Shown: one piece after another, positions 1 through 8,797 of the stretch
Layout: every line of letters starts with the position of its first letter
Numbering within the stretch: position 1 is the stretch's first letter
Source of the DNA: Oscillospiraceae bacterium
GTDB taxonomy: Bacteria; Bacillota; Clostridia; Oscillospirales; Ruminococcaceae
DNA length: 64,000 bases
Reading direction: 5' to 3'
Assembly: GCA_017468365.1 (NCBI GenBank)
Contig: JAFUIS010000005.1
Coordinates: 62,001-126,000 of the forward strand
The notes under the pieces: model-generated
The model's input: the letters and a program-made list of their open reading frames with translations, nothing else
The model's database searches: none
What the model was told of the DNA's origin: nothing
Translations under genes and position numbers: made by a program

Positions 1-2
1 AC

Positions 3-212
3 CTTATGAATGCGGCTCATGCTCTCGGTCTTGGTTCCTGCTGGATCCACAGAGCAAAACAGACTTTTGAAACCGCCGCAGGAAAAGAACTTCTTGCAAA
101 ATGGGACCTTCCGGAAAACCTTGTCGGAATCGGAAACTGCATTCTTGGTTTTGAAGCGGAATCCCCTGCTGAAAAGCCCAGAAAAGAAGGAAGAATCGTT
201 AAAGTCGATTAA
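3..212 (+). CDS. Nitroreductase family protein, C-terminal part (5' end outside window)
   Basis: The reading frame is open from the window edge to a TAA at 210-212. The visible 69 residues contain ALGLGSCWI and a GIGNCILGF segment, typical of the C-terminal half of small FMN-dependent nitroreductases, where this part packs on the flavin and the dimer interface. The enzyme would reduce nitro or quinone-like substrates with NAD(P)H in the cytosol. The N-terminal flavin-binding arginine motif lies outside the window, so the family call rests on the C-terminus only. A strong terminator follows 50 bp downstream. Confidence 0.7.
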   Translation, partial: LMNAAHALGLGSCWIHRAKQTFETAAGKELLAKWDLPENLVGIGNCILGFEAESPAEKPRKEGRIVKVD

Positions 213-261
213 GATCGGGCGGATAATACCCGTCCCTACGGTTTTATTGAAAATAAAAAGA

Positions 262-288
262 GCCCTGCCGACCGGCAGGGCTTTTTTG
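262..288 (+). terminator. Rho-independent terminator after nitroreductase
   Basis: A perfect 9-bp GC-rich stem (GCCCTGCCG / CGGCAGGGC, 2-nt loop) is followed by six T on the + strand. It ends the nitroreductase transcript just before the convergent amidohydrolase gene. Confidence 0.9.
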
Positions 289-290
289 CT

Positions 291-1838
291 TTATTTTTTG
301 AAAACGCCGCGTACGACCTGTTTTATGGGGTTTTCGGAAAGGGGGCGATAGGCTTTTCCGCCGAGGAAAAGTCTTTCGACTTTAAGAGTGCCGAGTTTTT
401 CGGTTTCGGTTTCATACGGATTTGCGGAAAGGATGACCATATCTGCGAATTTTCCCACCTCAAGAGTGCCGCGTTCTTTTTCGTCAAAGGTCTGCCAATA
501 TCCGTTTGCGGTGCACATGCGAAGGGCTTCCCGGACGGAAAGGGATTCCGCGCCGTTGTTGCAGGCTTTATAGAGCCAGTTTATGGGATCCGGGTCGGTG
601 CAGGGACCGTCGGAACCGACGCTCATTTTTATGTTATGGTCGGCATAGGTGCGGAAAGGATTGAGCTTTTTGGCGCGGCTTCCGAGAATTCGTTCAAGGT
701 AATCATTGGGTTCCTGGGGCCAGTCGATAAAGGCGCTTTGCACCGCAAGACCGATTTTATATTCTTCGCAGATGCGGATACCTTCTTCGGTGGGAAGGCA
801 TGCATGGATTATGGTGTGGCGGTGGTCTTCGCGGGGAAAATCATCAAGGGCTGCTTTGAGCGCTTTTGTTGCCTGGTCAAAGGCGGCGTCGCCTATGGCG
901 TGCATTTCTATCTGAAGTCCGGCGCGGTTGGCTTCCTTACAGAAATCCGCGACCTTTTCGTCGGAATAATAAAGGACGCCTTTGTTTTCGGTGCCTTCAT
1001 AAGGTTCGAGCATTGCGGCATCTTCGGAACCGAAGCAGCCGTCAAGAGCCGTTGCAAAACAGCCGCCGATTCGCGGAAGACCGCGGCGCTTTACCTTTTT
1101 TACGTCCATGGTCTGGAAGAAAACGCGGAGCTGAAGTCCGTTGTTAAGGCCTTTTCCAAACCAGTTTTCCATATCGACGTCCATATCAAGAGGAAAACCG
1201 ACGCCGCTTACGGTATGTATCATTCCGATTCCGCGGGAAGCCATATGGTCGGCAGCATTCTGCATATTTTTGAGAAGCTTGGGAATCGAAACGGAGTTGG
1301 TGACGTAATCGGAAACCGCAAAGAATGCTTCCTGGTTCATTTCGCCGCTTTCGGGATGAAATCCGCGAAGATCCTGCGCTTTTTCGCGCACAAGTTCAAG
1401 AAGCTTCGTGTTGATAACGCAGGTGTGTCCGTCATATTTGACCATAAAAAGCGGTCTTTCGGGGCAGACTTCGTCAAGCTGTTCGCGGGTGACAAAATGT
1501 TTTTCCTCAACGGAATGGGGCGAAGCGCCGAAAGCAATTACAAGTTTATCTTCGCATTTTTTGACAAACTCCCGAAGCATTTCGAGAATCTCTCCGTTGC
1601 TTTTTGCATCGGCAACGTTGAGACCCGCAAGAAAAGTGGCATAGCTTGCAAAATGGATATGGCTGTCGGTAAAAGACGGAATGAGCGCCCTTTCGCCCAG
1701 TTCGATCTTTGTTGCGGCGGCATATTTTTCCGGCAGTTCATCGCCGGTGAAAACGATTTTTCCGCCGTCCTCAACAAGATAGCGGACCACCTCGTCCTTT
1801 TCGTTACAGGTCAAAACAGCGCCTTCATAAACTTTCAT
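291..1838 (-). CDS. Amidohydrolase family 3 (YtcJ-like) metal-dependent hydrolase
   Basis: About 515 aa. N-terminal beta-sandwich residues (AVLTCNEKDEVVRYLVEDGG) lead into the metal motif FTDSHIHF (His60/His62). Later come an EMHAIGDAA segment and a C-terminal VGSDGP-DPDP motif carrying the distal aspartate, as in YtcJ/amidohydrolase-3 proteins that cleave amide or ester bonds with bound zinc. The frame could start further upstream, but ATG 1836-1838 has a good GGGGTGC ribosome site and begins at the conserved N-terminus, so it is preferred. The substrate is unknown. It is transcribed alone, converging on the nitroreductase. Confidence 0.85.
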   Translation of the reverse strand: MKVYEGAVLTCNEKDEVVRYLVEDGGKIVFTGDELPEKYAAATKIELGERALIPSFTDSHIHFASYATFLAGLNVADAKSNGEILEMLREFVKKCEDKLVIAFGASPHSVEEKHFVTREQLDEVCPERPLFMVKYDGHTCVINTKLLELVREKAQDLRGFHPESGEMNQEAFFAVSDYVTNSVSIPKLLKNMQNAADHMASRGIGMIHTVSGVGFPLDMDVDMENWFGKGLNNGLQLRVFFQTMDVKKVKRRGLPRIGGCFATALDGCFGSEDAAMLEPYEGTENKGVLYYSDEKVADFCKEANRAGLQIEMHAIGDAAFDQATKALKAALDDFPREDHRHTIIHACLPTEEGIRICEEYKIGLAVQSAFIDWPQEPNDYLERILGSRAKKLNPFRTYADHNIKMSVGSDGPCTDPDPINWLYKACNNGAESLSVREALRMCTANGYWQTFDEKERGTLEVGKFADMVILSANPYETETEKLGTLKVERLFLGGKAYRPLSENPIKQVVRGVFKK

Positions 1839-1896
1839 TTTCTGCACCCCGTTTCTTGTTTTTATGATTTGATTATAATTCAGTTTTAAATAAAAA

Positions 1897-1926
1897 ACAA
1901 CCTTCCCGAAAAAATTCGGGAAGGTT
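1897..1926 (-). terminator. Terminator of the LRR lipoprotein gene
   Basis: A 12-bp stem (AACCTTCCCGAA / TTCGGGAAGGTT) with a 4-nt loop lies 14 bp beyond the stop of the lipoprotein gene. On the minus strand it runs into TGTTTTTTATTT. Confidence 0.8.
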
Positions 1927-1939
1927 TGTTTTATATAAT

Positions 1940-2962
1940 TCATCTGGTCCAATCAGCAAAAAGATAGATTTCTCCGCCTTTTTCCATAAAGGCTTTGAGC
2001 GATTCTTTCGCAAGATTCGTTTCCAGAAGCGAAAGCATTTCTTCGGTTATGGGTTCTTCCATGAATACGATCGATGCATCCTGAATGGACGCAACTGAAA
2101 GCAGAATTTTTTCAAGATTCGGCATTTTTTCGATGAAAGAAGCATCATTACCGTATTCATCATCCAGATGGAGTTCCTTAATGGTTTCTGAATATGTAAA
2201 ACTGTCGGCAAAAGCTTTGGAAGTGATGTCGCCAAGCACAAGGCTTTCAACCGTGAGATTTTCTATTGGAGAAAAATCAACCTCCATTGCATATACGGAA
2301 AGCCTCTTCAGACTTTTAAGATTTTCCAGTTCACCAAGGTTTGTTTCATCGCCAATAATATAAATTTTTTCCACTTCGCCTATATCCGCTATGAGGGAAA
2401 GGTCGTTATCGCCATAAATGGTGATACTCTTTATGTTTTTTGCTCCGGCAAGTTTTGAAAGATCAAAATCATAATCAAGCGAAAGCTCCTTAGGACCCAT
2501 TCCTATTTTAAGTTCTTCCGGACTTATACTCAGGTGAATCGTTTCTATTCCCTCTGTTTCGGAAATATCAACAGTTCCTGCATTGGTTCCAAAAATATGA
2601 AGCGCTTCAAGATTCGGCATCTTTGGAACCAAAATGCTTTCTGCATCCGCATTAGCATAGACATAGAGTTCTTTTATGTCTTCACATCCGGAAAGCCCGG
2701 TAAAATCAAGCACCTGCGGATTTTCACTTATGGAAGGAGAATCCACTTGATAATAGCCGTTTCCGTTATCTGTAAGAACGGTTTTCTCCGGAACGTCAAC
2801 TTCATATTCCTTTCCGCCGATTTTCCAGACGGAAGGTCCTTCTGTTTCGGTTTGCTGCGCCGGTGGATTTTCGGAAGGTCCGGAAGGTTCGGTTTCCGGT
2901 TCGGTGTTCTGACAGGCGCAAAGCAAAAGAAGGGCAAACAATATCGAAAGCAGTTTTTTCAT
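1940..2962 (-). CDS. Leucine-rich-repeat-like lipoprotein
   Basis: 340 aa. The N-terminus is a lipoprotein signal: two Lys, a hydrophobic run and the lipobox LCAC with Cys17. An acidic Pro/Thr/Glu linker (residues 18-45) follows, then irregular repeats with the leucine-rich pattern (LTGLSGCEDIKELYVYA, MPNLEALHIFG, LENLKSLKRLSVYA, IENLTVESLVLG, MPNLEKILL). It is probably displayed on the outer face of the membrane and binds a protein or polymer, but nothing shows the partner. It has its own terminator. The start ATG follows an AGGAGG site. Confidence 0.75.
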   Translation of the reverse strand: MKKLLSILFALLLLCACQNTEPETEPSGPSENPPAQQTETEGPSVWKIGGKEYEVDVPEKTVLTDNGNGYYQVDSPSISENPQVLDFTGLSGCEDIKELYVYANADAESILVPKMPNLEALHIFGTNAGTVDISETEGIETIHLSISPEELKIGMGPKELSLDYDFDLSKLAGAKNIKSITIYGDNDLSLIADIGEVEKIYIIGDETNLGELENLKSLKRLSVYAMEVDFSPIENLTVESLVLGDITSKAFADSFTYSETIKELHLDDEYGNDASFIEKMPNLEKILLSVASIQDASIVFMEEPITEEMLSLLETNLAKESLKAFMEKGGEIYLFADWTR

Positions 2963-3023
2963 AAAAATTCCTCCTTTTTTCTTTATACCTTTTAAGTAAC
3001 TTTACCGGCGGGTTTTGTTGCAG

Positions 3024-3815
3024 TTATCTTCTCTCCCCGCGCTTTATAAGCATGCGCTTGCGGTATTTGAGGTTCGCAAATTCGTTGATGCGCTTCATAT
3101 AGACCGCGTCATAAAATCCGCCCACGGCACCCACTATCGGAATTCCCTGGACAAACTTCATATAAAGAAGCTCCTTTGAAAGAGTGCCCGCGGCATCGGC
3201 AATGGCTTCGTTTTGGGAATAGCCTTCGGGAAGTTTTTCCGTTTCGATGAAAAGGTCGATTCTGTCACTTACTTCCTCTATCCTTTCGCCGTAGGAAACG
3301 GCGCCTTCTATTACCCAAAGTATAAAAGCGCGTTCTTTTTCCGTTTCGTATTCAAATCCATAGTCCAAAGCTATCTCATAAATGCTTTTTAAGACCATCG
3401 CGGTGAAAACCGGGATATCCGGAATCCCCACTCCAAGAATTCCCATGCCTACTCCGGCGGCACCGGAAAGAAGAAGATTAACGTTTCCGGCGGCCTTTGC
3501 TTTTTTGGAAAAGCGCCTCATGCTGCTTTTTGAATCCCGCAGGCTGTCGATATATCGGTTTTCCATATAGTCGATTTCAAGCCCGTTTTTGTTATAAGTC
3601 TTTTCGATATACTTTGTGCCTTTTTCAAAAATAAGTCCGAAGGCTTTTGCAAAGGCTGCATCGATAGTGCTCTGAAGTTTTTTCGGAACGATTTTTGAAA
3701 GCTGGCGGTTTATGAAACTTTCGCGCTTTTTTGCGCGGTTATTCATAAAACGGCGCTCTTTTTTAAGGAGCGCCGCCATTTCTTTTTCATATGGAGTTTT
3801 CTTTTTGAAGAACAT
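3024..3815 (-). CDS. EcsC family protein
   Basis: 263 aa. A basic N-terminus (FFKKKTPYEKEM) is followed by a glycine-rich hydrophobic stretch (GAAGVGMGILGVGIPDIP, about 110-127) and the motif IYEIALDYGFE, which recur in EcsC-domain proteins. EcsC is linked to ABC exporter and secretion functions in Bacillus, but its biochemical role is not settled. The gene follows the GIN-domain lipoprotein by 5 bp and uses a GGAGG site inside the end of that gene, so the two are co-transcribed and probably translationally coupled. Confidence 0.75.
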   Translation of the reverse strand: MFFKKKTPYEKEMAALLKKERRFMNNRAKKRESFINRQLSKIVPKKLQSTIDAAFAKAFGLIFEKGTKYIEKTYNKNGLEIDYMENRYIDSLRDSKSSMRRFSKKAKAAGNVNLLLSGAAGVGMGILGVGIPDIPVFTAMVLKSIYEIALDYGFEYETEKERAFILWVIEGAVSYGERIEEVSDRIDLFIETEKLPEGYSQNEAIADAAGTLSKELLYMKFVQGIPIVGAVGGFYDAVYMKRINEFANLKYRKRMLIKRGERR

Positions 3816-3820
3816 TAAAA

Positions 3821-4615
3821 TCAGCCTCCATAGACCTCTTTCGAGATCTGTTCAATGTCGGTGAGTCCGCCGGAAATGTTTTTAAGAATGGGGTCGCCGT
3901 AATATTCCAAAGTGCCGACGCCGTCAACGTCCGCAAGAAGTTCTTCGATAACGGAAACGGAGGCGCTTCCCGCTCCGCTGATTTTTACTTCCGCTTTTTT
4001 GCAGACAAGGCTTTTGGAATCAATGGCGCCGGCGCCTGCAAGTTCAATATCGAGCATTTCGGTTTTTCCGGAAAGGTCGATGGAAGCAGCGCCGTCGATA
4101 TCGATTTCCGTTGCGGAAGTGTCCATGTTATAGATATAAATATCCGTGCCGCCTTTTACGTCAAGTTCGATTTTTTGGGAAGCTTCGGCATTCATCTCAA
4201 TGGCGATGCCGCCGGAAATTTCGATTTCTTCGATGTTTGCATAAACTTTAAGCTCGAAATTATCCGTACGGAAGTTAGTGGGTTTTGGTACAGAAATTTC
4301 TATTTCTCCTTCGCGGATTTCTATTCTGAATCCGTTTTCTTCAAGGCCTGCGGGATAGGCGGCTTCGACTTTTGTTTCATCTGAAGGGAAAATATAAATT
4401 TTTGCGTTTCCGGTAAAGCTGATGTTTTTAAAATCCAGCTTTCTTGCGGAGATTCCGTCCGCCGGGGTTGTTGTAAAATAGTTCATCTCGCCTGTGACGT
4501 CTTTCGGCGTTACGGAATCAATTACGTTATTGATCCCGTTCATGTCAAAGGAGCATCCGACAAGCAAAAAACCGCATAAAATAAGGCAAAACGCCGATTT
4601 CACAAATCCTTTCAA
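3821..4615 (-). CDS. GIN-domain (DUF2807-like) lipoprotein
   Basis: 264 aa with lipobox LVGC (Cys21). The body is made of short beta-strand repeats with alternating Gly/Ala and charged residues (EIEISGGIAIEMNAEAS, ELDVKGGTDIYIYN, EIDIDGAASIDLSG, DIELAGAGAIDSKS). This is the repetitive beta-helix pattern of the putative auto-transporter adhesin head GIN domain. It is likely anchored outside the membrane. First gene of a two-gene unit with the EcsC protein. Ligand unknown. Confidence 0.7.
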   Translation of the reverse strand: MKGFVKSAFCLILCGFLLVGCSFDMNGINNVIDSVTPKDVTGEMNYFTTTPADGISARKLDFKNISFTGNAKIYIFPSDETKVEAAYPAGLEENGFRIEIREGEIEISVPKPTNFRTDNFELKVYANIEEIEISGGIAIEMNAEASQKIELDVKGGTDIYIYNMDTSATEIDIDGAASIDLSGKTEMLDIELAGAGAIDSKSLVCKKAEVKISGAGSASVSVIEELLADVDGVGTLEYYGDPILKNISGGLTDIEQISKEVYGG

Positions 4616-4657
4616 AAGACCTCTCCTCCTTGCTTTATATAATTTAGAGTATTATAA

Positions 4658-5833
4658 TCACAATTCAATTTCATTCCAAAAGCTTTCGCCGGCGGTTTCG
4701 GAATCGGTGATTCCGAAGATTTCAAGGATGGTTTTGGACTGGTCGGCATAAGATTTTCTGGTTCCGAGGTCAACGCCGGCCCTGATATTTTTGCCGTAGG
4801 CAAGGAACGGGATATATTCTCTGGAATGGTCGGTGGAAGGGGTGGAAGGATCGCAGCCGTGGTCTGCAGTTATCATAAGAACGTCGTCATCGTTCATGTT
4901 TTCCATAAAACCGCCGAGCCATGCGTCAAATTCGGAAAGAGCGTTTGCATAACCTTCGGCGTCGTTTCTGTGGCCATAGACCATGTCAAAATCAACAAGG
5001 TTGATGAAGCAAAGACCGGTGAAATCCTTCTTCTGAAGTTCGGTGCTCTTTTCCATTCCGATGTTGTTGGGACCGGTACGGTAAGTTTCGGAAACGCCTT
5101 TTCCCGCAAAGATGTCATAGATTTTTCCGACGCCTATGGTCGCAAAACCGTTTTTCATAAGAACGTCAAGTGCGGTGTCTTTTGTGGGAACCAGCGAAAA
5201 ATCGTGGCGGTTCGAGGTGCGGTAAAAATCCGGATACTCGCCTTTGAAGGGTCTTGCGATGACTCTTCCGACGCCGTGTTCGCCCTGAAGGAATGCTCTT
5301 GATTTTTCGCAGATCTCATAAAGTTTTTCAAGGGGAATAACGTCCTCGTGTGCGGCGACCTGGAAAACACTGTCTGCGGAAGTATAGACTATGGGTTTGC
5401 CGGTTTCAACGTGCTCCTTGCCGAAATCCGCAATAAGCTGGGTGCCGCTGTAAGGTTTGTTGCAAAGAACGTCAAGTCCGGTGGCCTCTTTGAACATATC
5501 GATTACTTCCTGGGGAAAGCCTTCGGGATAAGTGGGAAAAGCTTTTTCGGAAATAAGTCCCGCAAGTTCCCAGTGGCCGGTGGTGGTATCTTTTCCGCGG
5601 CTTACTTCAAGGTGGCGGCCGAAGGCACCTTTGGGGTTTTCGGCTTTTTCGATGCAGGAAACGCCTTCGATATTTCCGAGACCGAGGCTTATCATGTTGG
5701 GGATATTGAGTTTTCCGCTGTCGGCGCAGGCTCTTAAAGTGTTGCTGCCTTCGTCGCCGAACTCTGCGGCATCGGGAAGTTCGCCTATGCCGAAGGAATC
5801 AAGTACTATCCAGAATACGCGTTTTGTTTTCAT
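4658..5833 (-). CDS. deoB: Phosphopentomutase
   Basis: 391 aa, the normal length. DeoB interconverts ribose-1-P/deoxyribose-1-P and the 5-phosphates in nucleoside salvage. Alkaline-phosphatase-superfamily metal motifs are present: DSFGIGELPDA at the N-terminus (Asp12), SADSVFQVAAHE in the middle, and TADHGCDPST near the C-terminus. Its start overlaps the AI-2E gene stop by 4 bp, giving a two-gene operon. A uridine phosphorylase that feeds ribose-1-P to this enzyme lies at 17.2-18.0 kb. Confidence 0.95.
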   Translation of the reverse strand: MKTKRVFWIVLDSFGIGELPDAAEFGDEGSNTLRACADSGKLNIPNMISLGLGNIEGVSCIEKAENPKGAFGRHLEVSRGKDTTTGHWELAGLISEKAFPTYPEGFPQEVIDMFKEATGLDVLCNKPYSGTQLIADFGKEHVETGKPIVYTSADSVFQVAAHEDVIPLEKLYEICEKSRAFLQGEHGVGRVIARPFKGEYPDFYRTSNRHDFSLVPTKDTALDVLMKNGFATIGVGKIYDIFAGKGVSETYRTGPNNIGMEKSTELQKKDFTGLCFINLVDFDMVYGHRNDAEGYANALSEFDAWLGGFMENMNDDDVLMITADHGCDPSTPSTDHSREYIPFLAYGKNIRAGVDLGTRKSYADQSKTILEIFGITDSETAGESFWNEIEL

Positions 5834-7059
5834 TGTTCTGCTCCTCCTTCGATTTCGTCTTTTTCTTTGACCCCTTTTATGACCTTATAGCTTTCGGTCT
5901 TTTCGGGAAGCTTTTTTTCTTTAAGACGTTTTTCAAGATATTCTTTTGTGAATTCATAAATTACCGCAAAGGCGGGAACACCGACGAACATTCCGAGAAC
6001 TCCGAAAAGTCCGCCGCCCACAAGGATCGCAAACATTACCCAGAGTGCGGGAAGTCCGGTGCTGTCGCCGAGGATCTTGGGTCCGATGACGTTTCCGTCA
6101 AGCTGCTGAAGAACAAGGATGAAGATCGCGAGCCACAAAGCCTGCATCGGATCGACCATAAGAAGGATCAGTACCGAAGGGATCGCACCGAAGAAAGGTC
6201 CGAAGAACGGGATAACGTTGGTGCAGCCGACGATGAAGCTTATGAGAAGGGTGAAATCGAATCCGATGATGCTCATTCCGATGAAGCAAAGGATTCCGAT
6301 TATAAGCGAATCGAGAAGTTTTCCGTTGATGAAGCCGCTGAAAATTCTGTGGGATTCTCTTGCTATCCTTACAAGTTTTGAAGCGGTTTCATATTTAAGG
6401 TTCGCATAAAGTCCTTTTTTGAGCTGGGCGATAAGGGTCTCTTTGCTGAACATCATATATATGGAAATGATTATCGCGATAATGACGTCAAAAATGATCC
6501 CGCCTATCTGTACGCCGATATTGGCGATGTTCGCAAGCTGGGGAAGAAGGTTTTCGCCGTAATCTTTAAGAAGATTCATGGCGACTTCGGAAGTTATTCT
6601 GAACTCGAGGAAGGCGTCGATAAACGGTGCGCTGAAACCATATTTCTGACAAAGTCCCGCCACAAGGTTCTGAAGGCTTGCAAGGTAATAGGGTATATTA
6701 TTGATAAGGGTATTGACGCTTTCAACAACGTCCGGCATGATTATATAGAAGAAAGTTCCCAGAACGACAATCGTCGCTATCCAGGTTATGATTATGGAAA
6801 GAACTCTTCGAAGTCCCCTTCTGGGTTTGTCTTTTTCAAGAAAACCAAGGTTCTTTTCAAAGAACATCAAAGGTCCGTTGAGAAGATAGGCAAAAACAAC
6901 GCCAAGGGTAAACGGACGGAGAATATCCGTAATGCTTCCCCAAAGCGCGCCTATTTTTTCGATATTCAAAAGCGCAAATGCTCCCAGAAGAATTCCCATT
7001 CCGGATACGATGAAAACCAGTGCGCGTTTTGTCATTGATGCGGTCCATTCAAACTTCAT
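5830..7059 (-). CDS. AI-2E family transporter (PerM-like membrane protein)
   Basis: 409 aa. Hydrophobic segments occur at the N-terminus (two helices before residue 75), in the middle and as a C-terminal cluster. The C-terminal half carries GFDFTLLISFIVGCTNVIPFFGP and the GLPALWVMFAILVGGGLFG / GVPAFAVIYEF pattern characteristic of the AI-2E/PerM family. Members include sodium-proton antiporters and putative autoinducer exporters, and the substrate here cannot be told. ATG follows a GGAGG site. Operon with deoB. Confidence 0.85.
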   Translation of the reverse strand: MKFEWTASMTKRALVFIVSGMGILLGAFALLNIEKIGALWGSITDILRPFTLGVVFAYLLNGPLMFFEKNLGFLEKDKPRRGLRRVLSIIITWIATIVVLGTFFYIIMPDVVESVNTLINNIPYYLASLQNLVAGLCQKYGFSAPFIDAFLEFRITSEVAMNLLKDYGENLLPQLANIANIGVQIGGIIFDVIIAIIISIYMMFSKETLIAQLKKGLYANLKYETASKLVRIARESHRIFSGFINGKLLDSLIIGILCFIGMSIIGFDFTLLISFIVGCTNVIPFFGPFFGAIPSVLILLMVDPMQALWLAIFILVLQQLDGNVIGPKILGDSTGLPALWVMFAILVGGGLFGVLGMFVGVPAFAVIYEFTKEYLEKRLKEKKLPEKTESYKVIKGVKEKDEIEGGAEQ

Positions 7060-7166
7060 TTTTTGAACCTCCTCTTTCCGGTCGTTCTTTTCTTCATAAT
7101 ATCATATTTATATATGAAAATCTATTAAATATTTTTTAATAATGACTTTAATTATCAAAATATGAT

Positions 7167-7194
7167 TTGAAATATTTTTGTTTTATGTTATATT
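7167..7194 (+). promoter_or_regulatory. Sigma-A promoter for the PAP2 phosphatase
   Basis: TTGAAA, a 16-bp spacer, then TATATT with an extended -10 TG. It ends 22 bp before the proposed TTG start. Confidence 0.6.
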
Positions 7195-7216
7195 AGTTTT
7201 AAAGAAGGTGAGTGTT

Positions 7217-8062
7217 TTGGAATTTCAGGCAGAAATAATCCGCGCGGTGCAATCCGTTGCAAGTCCCGCCCTTGATATGATATTTGAAGCCATAACGATG
7301 CTTGGCGAAGACTTTTTTATAATTTTTGTGGCAACCTTTATTTATTGGTGTTTCAATAAAGAAATGGGTTACTGGATGTGCTGGTGCCTTTCTTTCGGAA
7401 ACCTTGTGGTCAACTCCACCAAAGTCATTTTTAAAGTGGACCGCCCCATTGGTACCGAAGGTATCCGCACCTTGCGTGAACATACCGCGCCGGGATACTC
7501 CTTTCCCAGCGGTCACACCCACGCTTCGGCAAACTTTTTTACTGCCATTGCAAGGGCAGTAAACCGCAAGCGCTTTTGGATAATGGCGGCGGTGATTCCG
7601 GCGCTGGTCGGTCTTTCAAGGCTTTATCTCGGTGTTCACTGGCCCATGGATGTTCTTGGCGGTTACGTCATCGGAATCGGTCTTCCGCTTCTCCTTTGGC
7701 TTGTTTACCGCAAATATGCGAAATATAAACCCCTGCTCTTTTTTATCAGCACACTTGTTTTCGTTCCGTTCTGTTTTGTTTGCGGCGACGACACAAGCTT
7801 CTGGAAAAGCCTCGGTTTCAGCCTTGGCGTAGCCATCGGCGCTTTTATCGAAACAAAGTTCATTAAGTTTGAGATCGACGAAGTCCCCGCAAAGAAAAAG
7901 GCGCTTCGCTATATCGGCGGAATCGTGCTCATTCTTATCGTTTATCTTGGAATGAAGGCTCTTCTTCCCACCGGACCCGTTTATTCCTTTGTAAGATACC
8001 TTTGCATTCCCGTTGCCGCAACCGCGCTTTGGCCGGCAATTTTTAAGAAAATCAACCTTTAA
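7217..8062 (+). CDS. PAP2 family phosphatase
   Basis: 281 aa integral membrane protein with the three PAP2 motifs in order: KVDRPIG (motif 1), FPSGHTHASA (motif 2, catalytic His) and SRLYLGVHWPMDVLGG (motif 3). It probably removes phosphate from lipid phosphates such as undecaprenyl pyrophosphate or phosphatidic acid at the membrane. The TTG at 7217 is chosen because AAGAAGGTGAG sits 6 bp upstream; the ATG at 7178 precedes the promoter. Terminator follows at 8074. Confidence 0.85.
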   Translation: MEFQAEIIRAVQSVASPALDMIFEAITMLGEDFFIIFVATFIYWCFNKEMGYWMCWCLSFGNLVVNSTKVIFKVDRPIGTEGIRTLREHTAPGYSFPSGHTHASANFFTAIARAVNRKRFWIMAAVIPALVGLSRLYLGVHWPMDVLGGYVIGIGLPLLLWLVYRKYAKYKPLLFFISTLVFVPFCFVCGDDTSFWKSLGFSLGVAIGAFIETKFIKFEIDEVPAKKKALRYIGGIVLILIVYLGMKALLPTGPVYSFVRYLCIPVAATALWPAIFKKINL

Positions 8063-8073
8063 AAAAAGAATAT

Positions 8074-8098
8074 CGGCGGGTTTTCACCCGCCGTTTTT
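8074..8098 (+). terminator. Terminator after PAP2 gene
   Basis: Stem CGGCGGGT / ACCCGCCG with a TTTC loop followed by TTTTTGTTT. It lies between the PAP2 gene and the pseudouridine synthase. Confidence 0.85.
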
Positions 8099-8132
8099 GT
8101 TTGGATGCTCATTTTTCGAAAGGAGGACAGCC

Positions 8133-8756
8133 GTGAGATATTTCATGCTCAACAAACCCGCCGGGGTCGTTACCGCGGTGAGCGACAAAGATTCAAAAAC
8201 CGTCATGGACTGTTTTCCCGAAGAGATTCGAGAAGGTCTTCACCCGGTCGGAAGGCTTGACAGGGATACGGAAGGGCTTCTTATCATAACCGATGACGGC
8301 GACCTTACTTTCAGGCTTACAAGACCGGAATTTGGCATAACAAAGCAATATTTCTTCCGCGCCTTTGGAAAAATCGACGAAGAAAAAATCAAAAAACTTG
8401 CCGAAAGCGGAATGCTTTACGGAAACGGCGAAACCGCAAGGCCCGCTTTTCTTTCGAACATCGTTTTGAGCACGGTAGAAAAAGACGCGGAATTTATGAG
8501 CGAAGAATACCGTGCTCACTGCATGAAAAATCCAAAAGGCGAAACTTTTTCCGCCGTCATAACCGTCACCGAAGGCAAGCGACACGAGGTAAAACTTCTT
8601 CTTAAATCCATCGGCTGTCGAATCTTTTATCTTCAAAGGATATCCATGGGAAAATTTGTGCTCGATCCGGTGCTCAAGCCCGGTGAGTTTAGAAGCTTCA
8701 CCGATGAAGAGGTCGGCTTTGCCGAAGAATACCGAAAAATCTTTATAGAATTATAA
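8133..8756 (+). CDS. rRNA pseudouridine synthase, RsuA/RluB/RluE-like catalytic domain without S4 domain
   Basis: 207 aa starting at GTG 8133, 6 bp after a perfect AGGAGGACAG site. It begins directly with the catalytic core (MLNKPAGVVTAVSD) and carries the catalytic-Asp motif GRLDRDTEGLLIITDDGDL and the C-terminal EGKRHEVKLLLKSIG motif. The N-terminal S4 RNA-binding domain common in RsuA and RluB is absent, so RluE-like or 16S-type activity is possible. The target uridine cannot be set from sequence alone. The upstream ATG in frame lacks a ribosome site. Confidence 0.85.
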   Translation: MRYFMLNKPAGVVTAVSDKDSKTVMDCFPEEIREGLHPVGRLDRDTEGLLIITDDGDLTFRLTRPEFGITKQYFFRAFGKIDEEKIKKLAESGMLYGNGETARPAFLSNIVLSTVEKDAEFMSEEYRAHCMKNPKGETFSAVITVTEGKRHEVKLLLKSIGCRIFYLQRISMGKFVLDPVLKPGEFRSFTDEEVGFAEEYRKIFIEL

Positions 8757-8760
8757 AAAA

Positions 8761-8796
8761 ACACCGGCAGATAAAACTCTGCCGGTGTTTTTGTTT
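8761..8796. terminator. Bidirectional terminator between pseudouridine synthase and asnA
   Basis: A 10-bp stem (ACACCGGCAG / CTGCCGGTGT) with an 8-nt loop has A-rich sequence before it and T-rich sequence after it. It can end both converging genes. Confidence 0.85.
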
Positions 8797-8797
8797 T

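Noticed and set aside
636-1889. Long rightward ORF (417 codons) opposite the amidohydrolase
   Set aside because: Antisense shadow: the minus frame has full amidohydrolase motifs; GAA/TTC-rich codons keep the opposite frame open.
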